From NCBI GenBank assembly GCA_009602735.1, contig WELA01000881.1:62001-126000 (forward strand): a stretch of 64,000 nt of DNA. The letters run 5' to 3'. The notes beneath the pieces were generated by a model. It was given only the letters and a program-made list of their open reading frames with translations, did no database searches and had not been told where the DNA came from. Positions 1 through 12,016 of the stretch are shown in pieces. Position 1 is the first letter of the stretch; every line of letters starts with the position of its first letter. A program made the translations under genes and the position numbers. This DNA comes from Mesotaenium endlicherianum. Taxonomy: Eukaryota; Streptophyta; Zygnematophyceae; Zygnematales; Mesotaeniaceae.

Positions 1-757
1 TCGAATTTGGTCAAGTATTGAGAGACTCATGGACTTTTGAAGTTTGATTAATTTTGATGTCGGTTGACGACTGTCCTTAATTTGCTGTGAGCGCGACCGT
101 TGGATTGACCGACAGCGTCGAGCGGTCTGGCCCGTTAGAGTGAACTCGAACCTTCACGTATGTTCGTCTAACACGGAGTGCCGACTAGGTCGGTTTACCT
201 AGAAGTTTCGGTTTAGCCTAGCGCATCTAAGGTAGAATATTCTAGTAATGTCGATGCATACATGTGGACGTCAATTTGACCCGACACGTCAGATGAGACT
301 GATCTGGCCTACTCACAAATTTTCTGGAAGGGACGAATTGACAAACACTTAGGAAAATCCCGTAGCGTCCTCCTAGAGAGGAGCACTTAGGCAAAAAAGA
401 CTTTAAATAGGCGTAGCTTCTTTATTTCTTATTAGTTTCTACCTCTGTAAATTTCTACAAGTTTGTAAGGACAAGGCCTTTCATCCTACATCATTTGTAA
501 GCAATTTTTTGCTACTCAAAATGTTGAGTAATTTTCCTAAGCTTTCTTAGTGATATGCCGCTGCACTCTTTAGTATGATTGCAATTAGTTCCTTTCCTCG
601 TGAGTGCCTACGCTTCCACTAGGGGACTCCGTCCCCTTTCACTCTGGCTAGAATCAGAGCCTTCCACACACTCCATAGGATGATAGATCCTTGCACTCCT
701 CAATCGCATGAACCCTTGAATTTCTCCAGGTCCCCTTCCAAGTTGATCATCAACAGC
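1..757. other. no gene recognised (flank of the first hAT insertion)
   Basis: I see no coding signal, RNA gene or clear repeat end in this stretch. It is AT-rich with short GC-rich patches near 60-200 that loosely resemble the composition of 5700-6160 on the other side of the hAT insertion. It may be part of an old repeat split by that insertion, but no ends can be drawn. Confidence 0.4.
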
Positions 758-2689
758 CTTCACAGCAGGGTTACGCCGTACGCCGTACAAGCCAAGCTTT
801 GTATGCTTATTTAAGCGTACTGAGTCGATTCGCTCGTACTAAGCGTACGAGTAAAATTTCACGCATGCACGCCACCCAAATCAAGTCCAATGCCGTCGAA
901 TCTTTTCCCGTCGACTTGTTTTGCTCGTGAGTTTAAGAAAATCGACGGGATCGAAAATGTACAAGTCTGTGTGTCAGGTTCTTGTAGCAATAACGTGTAC
1001 CGTGAATTTTTGCAAAACTCGATCGCCAATGTTTTGGCTTCTGCCAATATTTTGGAAAGGCAGCGGCAACGTTGCTCGCATCAGCGCGGTTGCACAATTC
1101 TTCACTGCACAACCCCCATCAACTCGAACTTTGCAACCATGGACATATGTGCAGCCGCAACCATGTCCGTCCTAGGTTTGTTTAGTTTGTCTTGCAACAC
1201 TGTCTCTCTTTTCCGTCCCATCCCTCCATCTCAATGCACTTATGCTCTTTCTCGCTTTCTCCCCCATTCTCCCCCTCTCCTCTTCCTCTTCTCTCCCTCT
1301 CTTATCTCAAAAGCTCTCCCTTTCTGTGTGCTTGCGACAGTTGCTATGTATCAGGCAGCTGCTGCCATGTGTCAAGGTGTTGTCAGGGCTGCTGCTTCAA
1401 GATTATCTTGCTTGTTTTGCTTCGAAGCTGCCGAGGACGAGGGGAGGCTAGAGAACAGAGTTGCCTAGATTTTGCCGGCAGGGGCATACTGGGTTGCAGC
1501 TCACGATTGGACTGGCTGTAGTTCTTACCCTGGGCTAGGCTGTAGCACCCCGTATTGCCCTGGGCTGGCTAGCTGTGGCTCGCAGTTGGGCTGCACATCA
1601 AGGCTGGGCCGGCGGTAGCTTTGCCCTGGGCCTTACCCCCGGGTTGGCGACTCATCCCTGGACTGGCTGGGTTGTAGCTCGTCCCTGCTTCTGCTAATCT
1701 CTCGCCTCCTCTCCCTGCTCTTCGTCCTGCTGAACCTCTGAACCTCTTGCTACACCTCTTCCTCCTCCTCCTCCTGCACCTACTTTTGCTCTTGTACCTG
1801 CTCTATGCTCACATCTCCTCCTGCTCCTGCACCTCCTCCTTCCCTTGCTGCCCCTCCTACTCCTTAAAAGGGGAAGGAGAAAGGAAGGGGGGCTCCTTGG
1901 ACGGCCTGCTTGGGCTACCTTGCTCCCAAACATATCCTCTGTGCAGCTGGCATGTGGCGGGCTGGCTAGTTGGCTGCCTGCATCAGATGGTGCATGTAGT
2001 GTGCACGACGACAACGGCCATCGAGGTTAGCACGATAGTGGCCAAGCTGAGAGAGCACGCCCTTCCTCAATCCCCAGGTATGAGACTCCGTGCCCTCTCT
2101 CTCTCTCTTATCCCTTTACGTGTGCTTGCGTTGCGGGATTCCCCTGGGTGGAGTCATGCCTCTTGCTTCCATGAGCAAGGGGGTGTTGGCTGTGTGAAGG
2201 TTGCGCGCGGGGGTCTGACAAGAGCAGCGGCACCCGCCCTAGCCGGGTGTGCGGAGGGTGGCACGCACACTCACGCTTGCATCCCTGAAGGCGCGTGGCT
2301 GTGTGCGCGTGTGTCGACTGGCACACGCGCACGCATGCACACTTCCGTTTGCTGGTGAAGTGGAGGGGGGGAACAACCATGAGGTCGTGTGTTCGCGTGC
2401 CGCCCTTGTAGGCGCGTGAGTTGTTGTAGGTGTTTGTGTGCTGTCCTCATTTATTTTTGCGTGCATGAGAGTGCAAGGGCTGTTGCGGGGGAGAATAGCA
2501 ATGTTGCCCACCCTCTTGTCTAGTAATTCAGGTGTGCGGGGGGGGGGGCGTTGTCCTTCAAGGGGGGGGTTTGCAGTGCACGAGAACTTGCTGCCTGAAT
2601 TGCCTGCCGACGTAAGCTCAGAAACACCTACCCCCCAGGGGTGCGTGCATGTGTCCATGTCTAGCGGATGGCATGCAAGGGCCTTCCCT

Positions 2690-2799
2690 CCTTCCCTTCC
2701 TCCCTCCCTCTCTCTCACTCGTCTCACTCCCTCCCTCTCTCTTGCTCTCTTGCTCTCTTTCTCCCTCTCTCCCTCCCTCCCTGTCTCCCCCTCCCTCCC

Positions 2800-2836
<37 letters not shown>

Positions 2837-3086
2837 NNNNNNNNNNNNNNNNNNNNNNNNNNNNNNNNNNNNNNNNNNNNNNNNNNNNNNNNNNNNNNNN
2901 NNNNNNNNNNNNNNNNNNNNNNNNNNNNNNNNNNNNNNNNNNNNNNNNNNNNNNNNNNNNNNNNNNNNNNNNNNNNNNNNNNNNNNNNNNNNNNNNNNNN
3001 NNNNNNNNNNNNNNNNNNNNNNNNNNNNNNNNNNNNNNNNNNNNNNNNNNNNNNNNNNNNNNNNNNNNNNNNNNNNNNNNNNNNNN

Positions 3087-3162
<76 letters not shown>
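2690..3162. repeat. (CT)n microsatellite with a 250-base sequence gap
   Basis: CT- and CCCT-rich sequence grades into pure (CT)n on both sides of unresolved bases at 2837-3086. The gap is an assembly break in the microsatellite. It lies inside hAT copy 1, so the true length of that element is uncertain. Confidence 0.95.
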
Positions 3163-3163
<1 letters not shown>

Positions 3164-4262
3164 GTGTGCGCGTTGTCAGCTGCTGCCATATGTCAAAGGG
3201 TCGTTGGGGCCGCAGCAGAAACATGCTTGTCACACTCTCTCTCCTTGTCCTCACTTCTCTCCCGCTCTCCCCTCTTTCCCACTCTTACTCTTCCTCTCTT
3301 CTCTTGACATCTCTTTCCTCTTTCTCTCTCCCTCTTTGTATGTGTTCTCGGGCTTTGTAGCTCTTGTTTTCCTTTGAATTGACGATGTGATTTCAATGTG
3401 AATTGCATGTGTTTGTTTATATAGGCAAAAAGAGGTACATGAGAGGTCTCAAGGCATTCTTACAAGTTGGCTACTGCACTTGTTGCGAAGCTATTAGCTC
3501 ATGAACTTTAGCATTTAGGCTGGACCTGGTTTGTCATGCTTGTAAGATAGAGGTATGAAAGAGTTGGCGCAATGTATTTTTTATAGGTGGCTATGAAGAT
3601 ACATTATTGAGGTTTTAGGACTTTAGTTTAATCCAAGATGGATCAATGTTGGTATTAGTATAACCAATATACTATACATATGATTTATAATGGAGGCTCC
3701 AAAATTGACAAGCACGCAAATTGCCACCTCTATTTATGAGGTAAAAACCACCTCGAAAAAGGCCAAGTAAAACCAACCAACTGTGAAAAGTGGACAACCA
3801 ACTCTAGTAAGGTGGGTAAACGCATGCTTGTTAAATGGTTAAATCCTCTCTACACTTCTTCATTGAAGCGCATTGTACTCAATTAAGAATTAGAGTTACT
3901 CCTAAGCCTTCTCATTGAAATGATAGCCTACATAAGTTCTATAAAGAGCCTTTGCTAAGCGGCCCTCCCAGTGTTCTCCAACACGTTTTTCGCTGAGGCT
4001 CTACTGCGCAGTTTATCTCTGAGAGGCAATTATAGGTACTTCGCATATCTTACGTGTTTGATGATTATGAGGGCTTCTAATTTCTTATGCAGACCTCATT
4101 AATTTCAAAATAGATACTCATAATATCTTACACATTATGTTAAGTAATAAGTTTGTCAACAAGTACATCAAAGAAGGTCTCCTGAGCGGCCTTCCCACTT
4201 CAACCATCCCATTATTTTTTTCAGAAAATTAACCAAACTCTCAACTCCAGAATCATTATCTT

Positions 4263-4315
4263 TGGCAGTTTGGTTAGGATCCATCCTTTGCAACCGGTGG
4301 CGGTGGTTCAAACCC
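4263..4315 (+). other. tRNA-like Pol III box module in hAT copy 1
   Basis: TGGCAGTTTGG at 4263-4273 resembles an A box (TRGCNNAGYNGG), and GGTTCAAACCC at 4305-4315 closely matches the B box (GGTTCGANNCC), at tRNA-like spacing. No full cloverleaf is seen, so this is not called as a tRNA gene. Comparable modules lie at the same place in the other two hAT copies. Confidence 0.5.
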
Positions 4316-4641
4316 GTCACCTTTCGCTGGATGTTCTGAAAGAGGACCAGTACATTTTCACGAGCTTTCACTGCAAAGCGGGCAGCAAAAACTTCAGGAA
4401 GCTTTTAAGAAAAGAGAATAGCCATTTTGAACTAGAAAAAGGACTTACACGACGTAATTCTTTTACAAATGTGACCGACATGGAACGTCGACGTCGTAGC
4501 TATTTCATGTCGACGCCGTCATGACGTTAGCGTACTAGGCGAATTAAGCGAACTAGTCCATTTTTTTGAACACCAATCTAAGCGAACTAGCGTATTAGTC
4601 AAACTAAGCGTACAAGCGTACGGCGTAACCCTGCTTCACAG

Positions 4642-6183
4642 ACCTCAATTTCAATTTTCTTAAAAAATTCTTGTTCACCTGAAGTTATCAGAAATGGGAC
4701 AAAAGTGCCTTACTTCTAAATAAGTTGTCGCCCAAGTTGACAACTTAAATTTGTAGTCTGCTAAAATCACGTCTAATCAGATTTACGTACACACACAACA
4801 CCAATGTTTAGACAAAATTGCCCACCAGGACTTTTGCTTAACTTTCACAAAGTCAGAGCTTACAAAACTCCGAAACTATGGCATCTATGCTAGCCAGGTT
4901 TCAGCTCTTTAGGAGTTCCCACTACTCGCTAGGCTCACTCAGTTCTTCACTGAGAGTGTTCCCAATTAATTGTGCTCTTGCTTTCAGCAATTCCATAATA
5001 GAGATTTTGGAGAACTTAGAAACTAACATAGGACTCACCATTTTATGTGCTTTCACACGCTTGTGGTGTCTTGTGGAACCCTGCGCAAGAATCCTAGCAC
5101 ATCCTATTTTGCAAGCTCTCACTACTTTCCATCAAAGAAATCCTCTCTTTAATACTTTTAACGTTTTTATGATACACGGAGAACGAATCTTCGAGCGTCC
5201 GCTGGAGCTTGCCTCCTTGGCATTCCTGTGGCCTTGGGAACTTTTTCTCCTTCGCGGCCTTCTCTTCTCTTTTTCTCTCTCTCTTTTGCTCCATCTGCTG
5301 CCTTGGCAGATGTGCGCGGCAAGAATGAGGTGAGATCGTGCAAGCTTGTGCCTTACCCAAACACCACGCATGTAGGCCTCTCTCTCTCTCTCTCTCGTTC
5401 CAATGCTGCGTCACACCCCTCACACAACGCATGCATGCAATCTCGAGTTTATCACTTGAGCAGCTTAACCTCTTGATTAGCATGCAAGTCTGGGCATCGT
5501 CGTAGCCCATGTCCCTTGGGTGGCTGCTTAAGTCGTGGCAACCTCGGCCCAAGTCCAGCGACAAAGATCGCCGTCCAGTCAGCGCTTCTGACTCGGCAAC
5601 TTCCACATGTTTGCAACACGGTCAGCTTCGCAGCAGACTTGGCGTTTCCTCCCGGGTCTTCGGCTTAGTTAGTCTCCTCGTTGATCTGTCAATCATCGAT
5701 TGCAGGCGTATCTCAGTTAACTTTTTGGCTGAGTGGATCGTGAAACCCCACTCACCCTTGAGCGTCGCGTTACCTGACTTCTGGTCAAGTTCACACGTGG
5801 CCTGAACTAGTGCTGGCCTGTCGATGGTCAGCTGATGGAACTGATGTCGGCGTTGACTTCCGTACCTGGGCGGCCGTGACTTGCGTAGCACGTGCGCCAC
5901 CGTCAGACGGTTAGCGGTCGCGACAGCAGTCGTGCCGAACAGTATCGGTCCCTTGGCAGGTGTGTGGTATCCCAGCACGTGTGCCGTCAACTTGGTTGAT
6001 GTGTCGGTGGTTCTCGTCGCGTGTGGGATTTTCTCGGTTGACTGGTCGGGACATTGGCCCGGCGCAATTGAATTCTGTCGATGAATATTCTTGAACAATC
6101 CCGAACACACTCGAACACGTCGAAACGACGTCACGTACGACCACGAAACACGACGCGCACAAGCAAGGCCCTTACTGATTTAG
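4642..6183. other. no gene recognised
   Basis: Open frames here are short and show no recognisable family. A short CT tract lies near 5370-5396. The part 5690-6160 is GC-richer with many CG dinucleotides and may be an old repeat. I can support no feature ends. Confidence 0.4.
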
Positions 6184-6325
6184 CTGATGCTGTCGAGTAC
6201 GTTGAGTGTCCAATCAGTGGGGGGAAGGGTTGGAGAGTGATGGCAGGTCTTAGTGGTTAGACGGGTTTGGGATGGTAGGTGAGGGAGGCTCAGTTCACAA
6301 GCAATTGGGGTGAGCATTTGGACCT
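6184..6325 (-). repeat. dispersed SINE-like repeat, copy 1
   Basis: About 140 bases align at roughly three quarters identity with 48702-48850. Both run from a GCTGTCGA core, through a GGTGGTAGGT-like tract, to an ACCTATG end. On the minus strand the second copy has a B-box-like GGTTCAAGTTC and an A-box-like stretch upstream of it, suggesting a tRNA-derived SINE. This copy is cut at its 5' side by the adjoining LTR remnant. Confidence 0.5.
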
Positions 6326-7005
6326 ATGGTAATTTTTGTTACCTGATTAAACAGCAAAAGACAAACGAACTAGAGGTGGACAATACTCGCAAGTCAAATG
6401 CAAGTGAACGAGCATCAATGTTTCAATCAGTAAACTCATACATGAGCAAGGCTAGAAGACGGTGCGTATCAATGACTTCTGGCCTTGGATTCAGATGTCT
6501 CTCAGTAAGCAATATAAGAGAGGTGGCCTCGTTTCCGAGTGCCAAACTTTGAGACCAATACCTAGCATATATACATGGAATGAGTTTACTGTTCAACGAG
6601 AAGTGTGATGGCACCGCCTACCCGAGAGTTAACCACGTTGGTAGGACCTCGGCTAACCAAATCCACAGCCATCTCCCATCATCCGAATCGCCATCCACCT
6701 TAAGGGTGTCATCTGGCCACTCATCTAGCACACCACACTTAGATGCATAGCTAGGCAGTTCGCTGCTGCCGAGTACGGCAGCCAGCTGACTGCCAAAGAA
6801 TGTGTCAGCAAGCTGGCACAAGTCAACGGGCTGACCTAATGGACTTCAGCCTGCTGCTTTCGGTTGAGTCATTTAACTTACTGTTAAGTATTCAACAGGC
6901 TTAAATCCAGCAGACTACATATTAACTCAAATTCAGCAGGCTGAACTTATCTAGCTATTAAATCTAAACTAATATAATATGTATCCAATATATTGATTCA
7001 TTACA
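6326..7005 (-). mobile_element. partial solo LTR of Ty3 family A, older relative
   Basis: The sequence follows the LTR at 54031-54749 along most of its length and ends with the LTR terminus GATTCATTACA at 7005. No internal retroelement sequence adjoins it. It is clearly more diverged than the LTRs of the two near full-length copies in this window, so it is an older fossil. Confidence 0.8.
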
Positions 7006-7361
7006 CCTTGTCTCTATCTAAGTTGGAAGAGGAGTGACAATTAACCCTACACCGATTGTTATGCTGAAGTGACAAGTTCGTCGCATATTGTGAATTACAT
7101 AAACATTAGACACTGCGTAGCGCTTGCTTGCACACAACTCGATCAACAATTTATTGTGCCCTCTTACTATTTGAACCGTTATTTGTTCCACTTTACTACT
7201 CTGTACGAAGAAATCATAGCTATTATACGGTTATCAAATTTGTTGCATTAAAAGCTGTGTCACATTGGATAGTGTCTTTATGCTTTGAAATGCACGTTAC
7301 ATTCGTCTCGGCCACACTTAAAATGAATGGACCTACAGAGTAAGCAATTAACTATTTTAAT
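7006..7361. other. no gene recognised
   Basis: This is an AT-rich spacer between two LTR remnants. I see nothing coding or structured in it. Confidence 0.4.
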
Positions 7362-8000
7362 GTCAGCAAGTGATTTTTTTGATGTTTTTGCCGTTTGGCT
7401 TAACTCAATAACAGCAAATCATAACACAACTAGCATAAGCAATTCTCACAAGTCAAATGCAAGAAACGTGCATCAATAATGCAATCAATAAACTCATACA
7501 CAAGCAAGGTTAGTAAGCAGTTCGTGTAACAAATTGTAGCCTTAGATCTAGGTATTCTCTCAGTAATTTGTATAGATAGTTTGGCCTCATTTCCAAATGT
7601 CAAACTCGATAGCAAACCTAACATATGTACATGGAATGCATTTATCATTCAATGGCAATAACGATGGTACCGCCTGCCTACCCGGGAGTTAATCTCGTCA
7701 ATAGAACATCAGCTAACCAAATCCACAACCATCTCTGATCATCTCAAATCGCCAGTTGCCTAGGGCGTTATCTAGTTATCCATCTCGCATATCATAATAA
7801 ATACATTCATAAGCAATTCTCTAGTTTCGCTTAGCGCAGTCGCTTGATGGTCAAAGAATGTATCAGCAAGCTGACTTCAGTAGACTTCACCCTGCTACTT
7901 TTGGCTGAGTATCTATATCAGATATGAAGTAAAATTTAGCAGATTAAACCCGATGTACTACCACATATAAATTATATTAATAACATATTGCTTCATTACA
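7362..8000 (-). mobile_element. partial solo LTR, diverged relative of Ty3 family A
   Basis: It aligns in the same orientation as the preceding remnant. It has recognisable LTR blocks, including the CTCACAAGTCAAATGCAAG, GTACATGGAATG and CCTACCCGGGAGTTAA segments, and ends in CTTCATTACA. It is more AT-rich and more diverged than its neighbour and has no internal region. Confidence 0.75.
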
Positions 8001-8107
8001 CACACTAGCTTATGTTGTGGATGTATGAGGATGACATTGGACTAGAAGGGGGAACTTCGAGAGCAGAAGCAAATGGAGATTGTGGAGGGACACGCTTACT
8101 ATAATAT

Positions 8108-8330
8108 GTGAATCCAAGGTTGCAAGCCGTTGCACAAACCACTTACTTACCTTGATTGCATGATTGATACTCGTTTACTTGCATTTAACTGTTGAGATTT
8201 GCTTATACTTGTTGTATTGTACTTTTGTTGTTTGACGAGCAAACTGGAGAACATCATAAAAATTAATTGTTGACATAAAATATTGATTAAATTATTAACT
8301 CCTAAACGATAAGTTGATCCATTTGGAAGA
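8108..8330 (+). mobile_element. fragment of a family A-like LTR
   Basis: The stretch beginning AATCCAAGGTTGCAAGCCGT corresponds to the 3' third of the plus-strand LTR at 8848-9564. Only this fragment is recognisable. The following 8331-8847 holds no gene that I can see, only AT-rich sequence and a short (GA)n tract. Confidence 0.55.
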
Positions 8331-8847
8331 TGGATGAATAGAGCGAGCTTCACAAATGTGGTCAACATAAAATTTATTATCATCACGAACGGATCGGACA
8401 GATTTCGGTTGGACCGTTGAAGTCAACCCGTGAACAACTTGTCGCCCCTAATGTATGGTTCCAAGAAAATGATATTGAATAGAGGGTAAGCTTTGTATTG
8501 AGGTAATATGTTTAATTTATAAACAATTTGATCTACGCGGCGTACCATCGAATATTAACCCACTTAGACAAAACAGCACATGGCTTTTTCTTGACCACTC
8601 AAGGAAGCTCAAGATTGAAGTACTTCTCACACGACCTGATGTATTATCCATGGATTACACCTTGAGTACTCGTGACATAATTAATAAGCACTCAAACAAA
8701 ATGATTCTTGACTTAATATAACGTAGTTATAGAGCTCGACGAAGTAGCAATCTAGATAGCGGAAGAATACGTCATAGAGTGATAAAAAAGAGCCCATATT
8801 AAGACAACTTGGAAAAAAAAAAAAAATCTATTCTGAGAGAGAGAGAG

Positions 8848-9563
8848 TGTAATGAAACAGTATATTGATAGATATAGTAATCATATAAATATAATAGCTA
8901 ACTAATTTGATCTGTTAAACGCAGTAAATATCCGTTCTGCTAGAATTTTAGTATTATACAGTATAATGACTGAACCGAGAGCAGCGGGCTGAAGTCCACT
9001 TGGGTCAGCTTAATAACACATTCTTTGACAGTCATCTTACGCGGTATCAGTGAACTGCCTACTTATGCACCTAAGTGTGATATGCTAGATGGATGGCCAA
9101 GTGACACCCTCGGGTGGATAGCTTTTTGGGATGATGGGAGATGGCTGTCCATTTGGTTAGCCGAGATCCTACCGACGAGGGTAACTCCCGAGTAGGCGTT
9201 GCTATTGCACTTGCCGTCGAATAGTAAATTCATTCCATGTACATCTGCTAGGCATTGCTATCGAGTTTGGCGTTTGGAAACGAGGCCAACTTTCTGTACA
9301 GATTATTGAGAAAACATCTAAATCCAAGGCTGCAAGCCGTTACACGAACTGCTTATTAACCTTGCTTATGTATGAGTGTACTGTTTGCATTATTCATGCA
9401 TGTTACTTGCAATCGACTATGAGTATTGCTTACTGCTAGTTGTGTGGTATTTTTTTGTTCATAAGTTAAACAAAAAATACCATAAAGATTACTTGCTAAT
9501 ACAAAAATCTATTATTGATTATTCATTGCTTATACGTAAGTTCATTTTTTTATATATATACAT

Positions 9564-9564
<1 letters not shown>
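8848..9564 (+). mobile_element. solo LTR, diverged relative of Ty3 family A, in a (GA)n tract
   Basis: It begins TGTAATGAAACAG, like the family A LTR start TGTAATGAATCAG, and follows that LTR through to its TTCATTT end. (GA)n lies directly on both sides, so it appears to sit inside a GA microsatellite. The right end and the target duplication cannot be resolved for the same reason. Confidence 0.75.
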
Positions 9565-9596
<32 letters not shown>

Positions 9597-9633
9597 AGGA
9601 AGAGAGAGGCAGAGAGAGAGAGAGAGAGAGAGT
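9565..9633. repeat. (GA)n microsatellite
   Basis: An interrupted GA tract directly follows the solo LTR. The 9640-9871 stretch after it holds no recognisable gene. Confidence 0.9.
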
Positions 9634-9876
9634 CGCGGCATAGATCGTCGAGGATTGCACATGTTGAGTGAACGAAGCACTACTAAGTCTAGTCGGCAGT
9701 GGGTAAAAACCCCCCTAGAACTAAGTGGGGGAAAAGGTGATTGCCCTTCTTGGGAAGGAAAGCAAAGAAAACTATCATCAGATTATGACTCTTAATTTAT
9801 TAAAGTTTTTAATTAATCCCTTCATCCTAAAGAGAGAGTGAGAGAGCACTGAGCTAGGTTAATGAAACATGTGACA

Positions 9877-11199
9877 TTAAGTGAATCGGCTTACCAATAA
9901 GGGTCTAGCATATAACAATAGATATTTATATTAGATAGTACTTTTCATGGTATTTTTTTGTAAACTTAACCAGCTAAAGACCACACAAGTAGCGTAAGCA
10001 ATATCACTAGTCAAATGCAAGTAACGAGCATCACTCATGCAACCAATAAACTCATACATAAGCAAGACTAGTAAGCAGTTCGTGTAACAACTTGCAACCT
10101 TGGTTTCAAGTATTCGCTCAGTAATATGTACAAAGAGTTGGCCTCGTTTTCAAACGTCGAACTACGTACAATGAAAGGGGGAAGGGTGCGGGGAGTGCGC
10201 CCATCCACATTCACGCACCCTCACCCGCGAGTGGAAGCGTGCACGAGGACCTTTCCTAGTTGCATACACAAGGTGGAGTGGCCTGGTGGTATGCCACCCT
10301 TGCAAGAGTTAGAGGGCTACATGAGAGAGGAGTGGAAAAGAACTCGCTTTATTAAGAAAAGTCGTGTACAAGATGAGAAGGTTAGACTAGACTAGAATAA
10401 GCCCCCTCTACCACTTTCTGCTTCCCATTTACCCTTTAACTCTAAGTGTCCTCTCTAGCAAAGTACCTCCAGAACCTTCTCCTATGGCTCCTTCTATGTA
10501 GGTGACCTTGCCTAGTTGGACAAGCTAGCACACTCACACGCACACAATCACGCTCTAGAATATTCTACTACACAATCCACTAACTGATCACGGAGTTTTT
10601 AGAAATTCCACGATCACTTTCGCACTCTACGTAATTGTACGTAGTTTCTGGAACCCTCATGTTTCAATGTCCAACTTCCTGGACTCCAACCGGAATTTTC
10701 GTCACTGGACCTGTCCTTGTCACTAAATAGAATCTGTGACAATAAAAACTCACTAAAAACTTCCAAAATTCATAACTTTCTCATTACTTGTCCAAATGAC
10801 TTGAAATAAAGGCCAAAGTTCTTCTAAAAATCACTCTATGCATATAAAATACTAGAAAGATACAAACTACACTTTGATAACCTTACATACAATACCTAGC
10901 ATATGTATATGGAATGAGTTTACTATTCAATCGCACCGCCTACCTGTGTGTTAACATCGTTGGTAAGACATCGTCCAACCAAATCCACAGCAATCTCCCA
11001 TCATCCCTAATCGCCATCCGCCTAAGGCGTTATTTGGCTATTCATCTAGCATATCACAATCAGATGTGTTATTAGGCAATTAGCTACTGTTGGCTGAGTT
11101 ATTATATTGAATATCAACTTAGGTTTAGCTGGCTTAATCCAATTAATCATTATACAATAAATTGAATAAATACATCTACCGATATACTGTTTCATTACA
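9877..11199 (-). mobile_element. solo LTR, relative of Ty3 family A, split by a second solo LTR
   Basis: Family A-like LTR sequence runs on both sides of an insertion at 10172-10887 and ends in TTTCATTACA. The 5 bp outside each end match (TGACA at 9872-9876 and 11200-11204), the expected target duplication. With no internal region, this is a solo LTR left by LTR-LTR recombination. It is older than the LTRs of the near full-length copies. Confidence 0.85.
10172..10887 (+). mobile_element. solo LTR of an unrelated LTR family, nested
   Basis: The insert begins TGAAAGGGGGAAG and ends AACCTTACA (TG...CA). It is flanked by the 5-bp duplication TACAA at 10167-10171 and 10888-10892, and the host LTR continues on both sides. 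No coding region is present. I do not recognise the family. The strand is given by the TG-to-CA reading only and is not independently supported. Confidence 0.82.
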
Positions 11200-11204
11200 T
11201 GACA

Positions 11205-11552
11205 ACACGGAAGTTGGGAGCGAGAGTGTAGTCTTCTCTTTTTTACGGCGAAGCTTAGCAGTCTTGTGATGGTTGCAATCGTGCACCAAACCAGGATTCA
11301 GTGAGAGGGAAAAGTGAGTGAGAGAAGGAGCGCACGGCTCGGCTTAGTGGAACTATTGACTATCTTAGATCAACCCGCTAACAATAACATTGAGGTGGGT
11401 AATTAAGAATGAGCTATGCTTAATGAGATTGCATTAAAGAAGCAATCCTTACAGACATACAAGGACTGATGTCTGCTGGCATACAGGTCAGTCGTTTTAG
11501 TAGTAATTGGCAAGCTCTATCTCCCTCCCAACCTACGCTCTATCTCTCTCTT

Positions 11553-11634
<82 letters not shown>

Positions 11635-12016
11635 CTCTCTTGCTCTTGCTCTCTCCCTCTCAGAGTATATCTCTACAAGTTTCCCACCAGGCGACTTTTG
11701 AGGTCAAATAGCTAAGTAAACAAGACGCGTCATAACTCGTTCACGAGTGAACGGACGTAGGTGACTTAGATAATTGACCACAAAATTTTGCGGTCACACT
11801 CGATTACCTCTCCTTCACTAATGGGGTTGGCCGGTGTGTACGTTGATTGGTCCGGAGACCCCTTCCCACTACCTAATAGTTCGTCGATCGGTGGTCGCTG
11901 TAGTAGGGCAGGTGGTTTGTGCTAAACCCCGATATGGGATGACGAGACACGTGTGAAAGTCGGTGGGGTAGCACAGAGCCGGGAGGATCTCATGGCAGCT
12001 CAAAAGCGACCTTGAT
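11205..12016. other. no gene; contains a (CT)n microsatellite
   Basis: The stretch holds a (CT)n tract at about 11537-11655 and otherwise unrecognised sequence up to the hAT target site. Long Leu-Ser open frames across the tract are translation artefacts. Confidence 0.6.

Larger units (their letters stand above)
766..4633 (+). mobile_element. non-autonomous hAT DNA transposon (hAT copy 1)
   Basis: The ends are CAGGGTTACGCCGTACGC at the left and its exact reverse complement at 4616-4633, an 18-bp perfect terminal inverted repeat. The 8 bp on each side are identical (CTTCACAG at 758-765 and 4634-4641), which is the target duplication expected of hAT elements. Inside the right end are repeated short motifs of the type AAGCGTAC and AAGCGAACTAG, likely transposase-binding sites. 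No transposase is present. The interior holds degenerate GGGCTGG-rich sequence (1500-1690), a (CT)n tract with a sequence gap, one or two copies of the 225-bp repeat found in the other hAT copies (about 3830-4140), and a tRNA-like module at 4263-4315. It would have to be moved by a transposase made elsewhere, such as that encoded by its larger relatives. Confidence 0.93.

Noticed and set aside
2649-3377. Leu-Ser and Arg-Glu proteins across the (CT)n/(GA)n tracts, also at 11469-11711 and 27195-27733
   Set aside because: These are dinucleotide-repeat translations, two of them running through unresolved bases.
4878-5333. A 151-codon open frame
   Set aside because: There is no recognisable domain, low-complexity Ser/Leu composition and an equally long frame on the other strand. 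Nothing supports it as a gene.
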